Source: Streptomyces durocortorensis
Lineage (GTDB): Bacteria; Actinomycetota; Actinomycetes; Streptomycetales; Streptomycetaceae
Length of the DNA: 37,311 nucleotides
Reading direction: 5' to 3'
Assembly: GCF_016901035.1 (NCBI RefSeq)
Contig: NZ_JAFEUF010000006.1
Span: 6,839 to 44,149, forward strand
A program made the translations under genes and the position numbers. Positions 32,084 through 37,311 of this stretch are shown one piece after another. The notes under the pieces were generated by a model. It made no database searches. It was not told the DNA's origin and saw nothing but the letters and a program-made list of their open reading frames with translations. The stretch's first letter is position 1; every line of letters begins with the position of its first letter.

Positions 32084-33549
32084 CGACCGGAACCACCGGA
32101 ACGGCCGACGATGCACCCCTGCTCGCCATGCAACCGCCGTTCCGCGCCTTCTTCGACGACCCGCGCTGGGCGCTGGCCATCATCCGCGCCACCGTACTGG
32201 AGGCCGCCCACCCGCAGATCGGAGCCGCTCTCGCCGACAACTCCACCTTCGTCGCCCACCCCTGGCGCCGACTGCGCAACACCTTCCTCAGCATGCGGCG
32301 CATGTTCGACGCCGACCCAGCGGTACGAGACCGGGAGGCCGCCCGGCTCAACAGGCTCCACGCCCGCATGAGCGGCTCCGACTCCCGCGGCCGCGCCTAC
32401 GACGCCATGGACCGCGCGACCCGCGCCTGGGTGGTCGCCACCCTCTTCGAGAGCGCCGTCACCATGTGCCGGCTCAGCGGCCAGCCGCTCGACCAGGCCA
32501 CGATGGAGCGGCTGTACGGCGAGTACCGTGCGTTCCTCGCCGCACTCGACGGCGACGCCGGTGAACTGCCCGAGGACCTCAACGACTTCTGGCGCTACTT
32601 CGACAGGGTCGTCGAGGACGAGCTGGAGAACACCGAGGCCGCCCGCCTCATCCTCTACCGGCTCTTCGACCACCTGCCCGCCCCGGCACTGCTGGACGGC
32701 ATGCCGGCCCTGTGGGCGGCCGGCCGCGCTGTCGTCGGCCCCCTCCTCGGCGCGATCACCGTCGCCTCGCTCCCCGAGCCCTACCGGCGCAAGGCCGGCC
32801 TGGCCGAGATGCCGGGCACCCCGACCCTCATGCAGGGCGCCTACCTCGCCGCCGGTCTCACCCGGTTCCTGCCCGAGGGCTGGATCAATGCCGAAACCAT
32901 CATCGAGACCCTTTCCCTCTCGCCCGACAGCGACGACCCCCGCGCCCGGACCGTGACCGCGCTGCGCGCCCGCATGAAACAAGCCTCGGCCCTGCTCCGC
33001 CTCCTCACACCACTGAGCGGCGACGCAGGCCCCGGCCCGGACCCCGCTACCTCACAGGGCACGGGAGGAGGCCAACGCTCGGCGGAGGAGTTCTTCCGTC
33101 AGGTGCTGGACCAGACCGGCGACGGCTACCTCGACTGGCCCGACCTCGCCGCCATGGCACGCGAACTGGCCACCCGACTCGACCTGGACGAACCCGAGGA
33201 GACCCGGCTCTACGACGCCTTCGCCGCATGGTGGCGCGAACTCCAGGCCGCCCTCGACACGGACGGTGACGGCCGTGTCAGCGCCGACGAGTACGCCGCA
33301 GCCGTCCCCTCCCTCGCCGGGCCCGCGCTCATCCGCGTTGCCGAGGTGCTCTTCGACGCGACCGACAAGGACGGCAGCGGCACCATCAACGCCGAAGAAC
33401 ACCGGGCGCTCTTCCGCACCGCCTTCCACCGCGACATCACCGTCACCGACGGCACCTACGGCCGCAGCGCCTTCGTGGGCGACTTCCTCGCCTTCATGGC
33501 AGGCCAACGCAGGAACACCGCGTACGACGCCCTGCTGGCCGACGCCTGA
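32080..33549 (+). CDS. DUF2236 (MpaB/Lcp-like) protein with C-terminal EF-hands
   Basis: 489 residues. Residues of about 15-310 match DUF2236, the superfamily of MpaB (farnesyl side-chain cleavage in mycophenolate synthesis) and the Lcp rubber oxygenases: EAAHPQIGAALADNSTFVAH, PWRRLRNTFLSMRR, ARLNRLHARMSGSDSRGRAY and RAWVVATLFESAV. After a Gly/Pro-rich linker come three EF-hands: D344-D355 (DQTGDGYLDWPD), D393-E404 (DTDGDGRVSADE) and D429-E440 (DKDGSGTINAEE). The last two are canonical calcium loops. The usual WVHA motif reads WVVA (117-120), so a heme ligand position may be altered. No signal peptide. Translationally coupled to the cis-prenyltransferase, so the likely substrate is its prenyl product; that is inference. 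Confidence 0.85.
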   Translation: MTTGTTGTADDAPLLAMQPPFRAFFDDPRWALAIIRATVLEAAHPQIGAALADNSTFVAHPWRRLRNTFLSMRRMFDADPAVRDREAARLNRLHARMSGSDSRGRAYDAMDRATRAWVVATLFESAVTMCRLSGQPLDQATMERLYGEYRAFLAALDGDAGELPEDLNDFWRYFDRVVEDELENTEAARLILYRLFDHLPAPALLDGMPALWAAGRAVVGPLLGAITVASLPEPYRRKAGLAEMPGTPTLMQGAYLAAGLTRFLPEGWINAETIIETLSLSPDSDDPRARTVTALRARMKQASALLRLLTPLSGDAGPGPDPATSQGTGGGQRSAEEFFRQVLDQTGDGYLDWPDLAAMARELATRLDLDEPEETRLYDAFAAWWRELQAALDTDGDGRVSADEYAAAVPSLAGPALIRVAEVLFDATDKDGSGTINAEEHRALFRTAFHRDITVTDGTYGRSAFVGDFLAFMAGQRRNTAYDALLADA

Positions 33550-33555
33550 CGAACT

Positions 33556-33583
33556 CGTGCAGGTCGGCGGCCACGGCTGCACG
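33556..33583 (+). terminator. Possible terminator after the DUF2236 gene
   Basis: CGTGCAG and CTGCACG form a 7-base stem around a 14-base loop, six bases after the stop codon. No T run follows. From here to about 33880 I see no gene. Confidence 0.4.
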
Positions 33584-33879
33584 CTCTCCTGCGGGACGGT
33601 GGTGGCGCGATTGTTTCGGTGAGGCCTCGGCCGAGGGCGGACAGGTGCGGCCGGTGCAGGTCAGGGGGTGTCAGACGCGGTGCACCCCTCGGGGTGATGG
33701 GCGAGTTGCCCCCGGGAACTCCTGATCCCTGTCCAGGAGCATGGGCCGGACGCCCGATCACGGGTACGGCGGGGGCTCGGGCGCCGACCGGCTTTGGAGC
33801 AGTTTCCGGCCCCGCTCGGTGCGGAGCATGAGCCGGCCGTGCTCCGGCCTCGTCACCGAGTGGTGGCGGCCGCCCGCAT

Positions 33880-34440
33880 CGTACTCACTGCGAGCAGCGG
33901 ATGGCCCGTACGGGGCGGGTGACGCAGTCCCTCGTGCCGAGTGTGCTGGAGCAGCGGATCACTACCGGCGCCGCCCACTGCACCAGGCGGCGCCTGCTGA
34001 ACCGTTACGTGGAGAAACCCCGGGCCCGGTCCCTGAGGGGATGCGGATCCTGCCGTCGGCCGCCGCCTGGCGGATGGTGCCGAGCCGGGAGTGGCCCCGG
34101 GCCGGAGCAGCCGAGATCCTGCGCGGCTGCTTCTACGCCCCGCGCCTGGAAGAAGCCGCAGACACGATTTTGCCGGAGGCGATGACCCGCCTCCAACTCG
34201 CTCCCGGCATCGGCGCGTGGACCGCCGCCGCAGAAGCGCTGCAACGTACCCCTGGAGCCCCGACGCCCTCCCCCTCGGCGACTTCCACCTTCCCGTCCAG
34301 ATCGGCTACGCCCGCGGCGGCGCCGACGAGCAGGTGCTTCAGCTGCTGGAGTCGTACAGAGGGCAGCGCCACCGCGCCGCCCCCATCCTGCTCGGGTGCC
34401 GGCAGCCGGCGGCTGGCTGCCGAACCGCCGGGCCCACCGG
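33880..34440 (+). pseudogene. AlkA-type DNA-3-methyladenine glycosylase, decayed
   Basis: C-terminal part of a HhH-GPD base-excision glycosylase (AlkA class) in several frames: VLTASSGWPVRGG; VPEGMRILPSAAAWRMVPS; RLEEAADTILPEAMTRLQLAPG with IGAWTAAAEALQRTPGAP (the helix-hairpin-helix region, LAPGIGAWTA); then, after a shift, PDALPLGDFHLPVQIGYARG with DFHLP (catalytic Asp region) and LLESYRGQRHRAAPILLG. At least two frameshifts and a stop break it; the first half of the gene is not seen. Confidence 0.75.
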
Positions 34441-34498
34441 ACAGCCGCATCGCCCATCTGCGGCGCGGCGCGCGGCGCGGCGTTCGGCACGGTGCGGG

Positions 34499-34948
34499 TC
34501 AGACGGTGCCGCGCCAGCTGCCGGTCTCGGTGCCGCGGGCTTCGATGAACTGCTTGAAGCGCTTGAGGTCGCCGGTGGCCTGGCGCTTGACGAAGCCGAG
34601 CTTGTCGCCGACGGTCTCGGCCAGGCCCTCGGGGTCGTGGTCGAGCTGGAGCATGATCTTGGTGGTGGTGTCGTCGATGTAGTGGAAGGTCACCACGCCG
34701 GCCTGCTTGGCCTCGCCACCGACGCTGGTCCAGGCGACCCGCTCGTCGGGGACCTGCTCGGTGATCTCCGCGTCGAACTCCCGCTCGACACCGGCGATCC
34801 TCGTCTTCCAGTGCGTCAGGGTCTGCGTACGCTGCTCGATCCGCTCGACCCCCTCCATGAACTGCGGGAAGCTCTCGAACTGCGTCCACTGGTTGTACGC
34901 GGCACTGACCGGGACGTTGACCTCGATGGACTATTCAACCTGCGACAC
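34499..34948 (-). pseudogene. SRPBCC/polyketide cyclase-like protein with a premature stop
   Basis: SRPBCC-fold (START/Bet v1-like) protein of 149 codons: SIEVNVPVSAAYNQWTQFES, FPQFMEGVERIEQRTQT, WTSVGGEAKQAGVVTFHYID and FVKRQATGDLKRFKQFIEAR. A full-length start exists (GTG at 34948 with AAGGAG six bases upstream), but codon 6 is TAG (34933-34931), in VSQVE-stop-SIEV. Family members have a lysine (AAG) or similar there, so one base change explains it. Reinitiation at the ATG at 34858 would lose about 30 residues of the fold. The rest is well preserved, so the lesion is recent or the base is a sequencing error. Members of this family commonly bind hydrophobic ligands; function unknown. Confidence 0.8.
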
Positions 34949-34959
34949 GATGCTCTCCT

Positions 34960-35367
34960 TCGTGGGGGATGTCCCCCTGGGGTGCCCCCGATCACGCCCG
35001 GCACACCCCGGCACCCGCCCGCTGGTGGCACGAACAGACCGAACTCTTCAGAACGCCCCTCCACCGACCAGCCCGTCACCGCGGCGAAGAGCCTGACAGC
35101 GAGACCGACGGCGTCCCCTCCGCCTTCACCACCGTACTCAGTGAGGTATCCACCACCCACGCGAGCCTGCTGCCCACCGCCCTCCTCACCGCCACAGACA
35201 CCACCCCCACCCGAGTCCGCAACCGACTCCTCTCACGCCCGAGAGCAACGCGGCCCTTGACCGCCGCCCGCCGGCACCGAGCCTGGGCATGGGGTTGATG
35301 GCGGGGCATCCATGTAAGGGCCCGTGGTCACCGCTCCGGTGGCCGGCGCTGATCATCGGGAGACGGC
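34960..35367. other. Intergenic, no gene supported
   Basis: About 400 bases. A plus-strand frame (34969-35298) has a Pro/Thr/Arg-rich composition and may be the end of some gene, but neither a start nor a family can be recognised. Confidence 0.4.
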
Positions 35368-35410
35368 AGAGTGAAGGGGCGGAGCCATTACGGCGCAGGC
35401 CCTTCACTCT
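35368..35410 (-). terminator. Terminator downstream of the small secreted protein gene
   Basis: A perfect 11-base inverted repeat (AGAGTGAAGGG / CCCTTCACTCT) with a 21-base loop, 43 bases past the stop of the leftward gene at 35454. Confidence 0.7.
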
Positions 35411-35453
35411 CATCCGGGAGCCATGCGGCGGTTGTGTACGCCTGGTGGCGGGG

Positions 35454-35681
35454 TCAGCGAACGATCCAGCCGCGCTCCGCGTCGAAGTAGGCTGCCTGAC
35501 CCTTCACGGTGGTGATGCCGTACGGGCCGCCGAGGTTCTGGTACTCGCCGATGGCCCACCCCGCCTCGATGCCCGCGTGGCCGCCGGCGTGGGCGTCGAG
35601 GCCGTTCGCCGAAGCGGGGGCCGCGGCGATGAAACCGGCTGCGGTGACAGCTGCCAGGGTGATGGCGATACGACGGATCAT
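35454..35681 (-). CDS. Small secreted protein
   Basis: 75-residue protein. A clear Sec signal peptide (MIRRIAITLAAVTAAGFIAA, cleavage after APASA) is followed by a mature part of about 50 residues: NGLDAHAGGHAGIEAGWAIG, YQNLGGPYGITTVKGQAAYF and ERGWIVR. No cysteines, so no disulfides. The mature chain is rich in glycine and aromatic residues and matches no family I can name. The ATG at 35681 follows AAGGAGAG. It is a single gene with its own terminator. Possible roles (inhibitor, signalling, hydrophobin-like) are not decided by the sequence. Confidence 0.72.
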   Translation of the reverse strand: MIRRIAITLAAVTAAGFIAAAPASANGLDAHAGGHAGIEAGWAIGEYQNLGGPYGITTVKGQAAYFDAERGWIVR

Positions 35682-35939
35682 GAGCGGTCTCTCCTTCGTG
35701 TCATAGGCATATGCGTGTGAAGTCACCCTGACCACAAGACCGGTGGGTGATGGACGCGGCACGCGGGGATCCCGGCACGGAAGACCTGATCGGCCCTGCG
35801 GCGGTACCTGTGGAGAAGAGCGCACCGGCCCCGGCCTGACACCGGACGCCCAAAGCGGCGAGCCCGCTTCTGGGCGGACGGTCTCTGAACCGGCAGAGTC
35901 TCCACCCGCATCGTGGCTGCCCCCTTCACCACCCGGCAG

Positions 35940-36032
35940 CCCACCGCGGATGACCGCGCACTCGAAGCGCTGCAGGTCTACGCCGAGGGGCCGTGCGAGG
36001 GCACCATCGTGCACTACGCCTCGGTTGCCTGA
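35940..36032 (+). pseudogene. Remnant similar to the fragment near 22.8 kb
   Basis: Frame without a start codon encoding TADDRALEALQVYAEGPC and EGTIVHYASVA, then a stop. The first part matches the minus-strand remnant near 22800 (TADDRELHALKVYAGPG), and the DNA shares a 14-base identical stretch, ACCGCGGATGACCG. Family unknown. Apart from this, 35682-36114 holds nothing I can support. Confidence 0.35.
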
Positions 36033-36114
36033 CCGTGCGTCCGTTGAGGAACGCCGACGGGTGCTGGGGAGGGTGGCCTCGCCCCCGGCGCTTGCTCGAG
36101 CTTGAGGCTGGTCC

Positions 36115-36138
36115 GACCGCCGAGGCGCCTCGGCGGTC
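36115..36138. terminator. 24-base perfect palindrome
   Basis: A perfect palindrome (GACCGCCGAGGC and its complement with no loop). It lies about 30 bases past the end of the Rrf2-like fragment on the minus strand and could be that gene's terminator. Confidence 0.55.
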
Positions 36139-36167
36139 CGAGCCCCGCCCGTGCCGGGTGGTGGTGC

Positions 36168-36360
36168 TCAGGTGCCGGCTGTGTTCAGCCAGGTACTGAT
36201 CCTGCCCAGGGCCCCGGGGCCGTAGTCGGAGGTGACGTCGGTGGCGAGGTCGGCGATGGTGATCGAGCGGAGGGTTTCCCGCCAGGCGGTCTCGGCCCGG
36301 GCCATGGCGCGGCTGATGGCGCAAGGTGCGGTGCAGGCTTCCCCGTACGCTGCGCCCGAC
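36168..36360 (-). pseudogene. Rrf2-family regulator, C-terminal fragment
   Basis: C-terminal part of an Rrf2 regulator: AAYGEACTAPCAISRAMAR with two of the three cysteines usual for an iron-sulfur site, then ETLRSITIADLATDVTSDYG. The N-terminal winged-helix domain is absent; upstream coding is in another frame and unrelated. It should not bind DNA. Confidence 0.6.
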
Positions 36361-36517
36361 CGGGACCGCGCTGCGGACCGGACCCACGAACACACCCCTC
36401 GGCGCACCGACCGACGGCACGGGGCCCAGCGGTGCCCGGCCTGAGGGCACCCCACCGGGCGGTGCCCCGACGGCCGGTTCGCGAGCGCGACCTACGGGCC
36501 CCGGTGCGGTACCGGCC

Positions 36518-36932
36518 GTGCCTGCCGAGCGCGCATCCGACCGACCCGCTGCTGAGTACGAACTGCACCACCGCCGCCTCGCGGTGGAGCCGGACACCGA
36601 GACGGTCTTCCGCGACCTCTTCTCCGCCGGCACGCACGCCTTCTGGCTCGACAGCTCACGCGTGGAACGCGGCCGGTCGCGCTTCTCCTTCCTCGGCGAC
36701 GCCTCGGGCCCTCTGTCCGAGACCGTCCGCTACCGCGCCGGTTCCGGGACGGTGGCCGTGACCGGCGCCGACGGCCACCACCGAGGTAAGGGGCACCGTC
36801 TTCGACTATCTGCACGACGAGCTGGAGCGGCGCCGTATCCCCTCCCGCGATCTGCCGTTCGATTTCGTCTGCGGCTACGTCGGCTACGTCGGCTACGTCG
36901 GCTATCTCGGCTACGAGTTGCGGGCAGACAGT
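36518..36932 (+). pseudogene. PabB-like aminodeoxychorismate synthase, N-terminal fragment
   Basis: Matches the start of PabB/component I of aminodeoxychorismate synthase: YELHHRRLAVEPDTETVFRD, AFWLDSSRVERGRSRFSFLG. A frameshift near 36785 is followed by TEVRGTVFDYLHDELERRRI and FDFVCGYVGYVGYVGYLGYEL. Five consecutive 9-base units (36873-36917; three GGCTACGTC, one GGCTATCTC, one GGCTACGAG) form a Gly-Tyr-Val/Leu repeat where family members have about two such units. Similarity ends at about 36932, just before repeat copy B. The chorismate-binding domain is absent. Confidence 0.75.
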
Positions 36933-36940
36933 TGTCTCAA

Positions 36941-37110
36941 CGGAGTTTGGTGGACACGAATATCTCTCATCCCAACCGTCAAGTTCGGTTGAGCTTCCTG
37001 AGCTGACCGCACAGCTTCGCAGGCCATGCCGCTGATCTTTGGTGGCATGGGGATCCCGACGGAGACGCCTTGCGCAGTACGGACCTGAACGTGATCGAAC
37101 ACCGAGAAGG
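36941..37110 (+). repeat. Junction repeat, copy B
   Basis: Diverged match to copy A at 30330-30505, in the same orientation, beginning immediately after the end of pabB similarity. The remaining bases to the window end (37111-37311) show no gene I can support. See copy A. Confidence 0.65.
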
Positions 37111-37311
37111 GCCCTACGACGGTCTCGTCGCCGCTGCGGTGGACCGCGCCTCGGCCGCAGCTTGTCGACCGTCTGAACACCGGCTACGAGATGCGTGACG
37201 AGGGGAAACTGCTCGTCGCGCTCGGGCCTGAACCGGGCGGGGCGTGGGGCGGGAGTCCGGGGCGGACGCGACCGCTCAACGGGACCGGGACCGCTTGGTG
37301 GAGGTCGGGTG

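Noticed and set aside
1-37311. CRISPR array, tRNA or rRNA genes
   Set aside because: No regularly spaced repeats and no tRNA-like or rRNA-like segments were seen by eye on either strand; a tRNAscan or CRISPR search would settle it.

Overview
This is high-GC actinobacterial DNA. Codon use, carotenoid gene content, ECF sigma/anti-sigma pairs and IS types all point to Streptomyces or a close relative. The left half is compact and mostly intact. The right half is an accessory region full of insertion-sequence remnants and decayed genes, as expected in the arm of a linear Streptomyces chromosome.

Left edge (1-2.5 kb): the end of a class F sortase preceded by abnormal G/C homopolymers, then an ECF sigma factor overlapping its zinc-finger anti-sigma factor, then a convergent four-helix membrane protein (DUF4383 type). 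Carotenoid cluster (2.8-11 kb): lycopene cyclase crtY and carotene desaturase/methyltransferase crtU run rightwards. A Rieske protein, phytoene synthase crtB, phytoene desaturase crtI and GGPP synthase crtE run leftwards as a second unit (crtE-crtI-crtB-Rieske in transcription order). Together they should make GGPP, phytoene, lycopene, beta-carotene and then an aromatic carotenoid of the isorenieratene type; no crtT or crtV gene is present. Next to it (11.3-16.3 kb) lie a secreted lipocalin, two divergent glycosyltransferases and a second ECF sigma factor. They may carry or decorate the pigment or its membrane, but that is inference.

Middle (16.6-22.6 kb): a SpoIIE-type PP2C phosphatase, a truncated GH15 glycosidase, an IS110-family element with a structured left end that could encode a bridge RNA, a decayed IS5 element that cut off a SUKH (SMI1/KNR4) gene, and an APC-family amino-acid permease.

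Arsenic island (22.9-30.3 kb): a flavin monooxygenase, two arsR genes, an arsN-type acetyltransferase, an acr3 permease and a thioredoxin-type arsC are intact. Two more monooxygenase copies, an IS701 transposase and the arsenic-linked trxB are broken. A palindromic operator candidate occurs twice around the first arsR. A MarR regulator sits inside the island.

Right end (30.3-37.3 kb): two diverged copies of an approximately 170-bp repeat, each directly at the point where a gene (trxB, pabB) is cut off, bracket a 6.6-kb block. In that block the only clearly intact operon is a cis-prenyltransferase (uppS-like) overlapping a DUF2236 oxygenase-like protein fused to three EF-hands. This pair is the best candidate here for an undescribed prenyl-chain-processing system. 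Around it are pseudogenes of an AlkA-type glycosylase, an SRPBCC protein (one nonsense codon), an Rrf2 regulator and pabB, plus one small secreted protein. No tRNA, rRNA or CRISPR array was seen.
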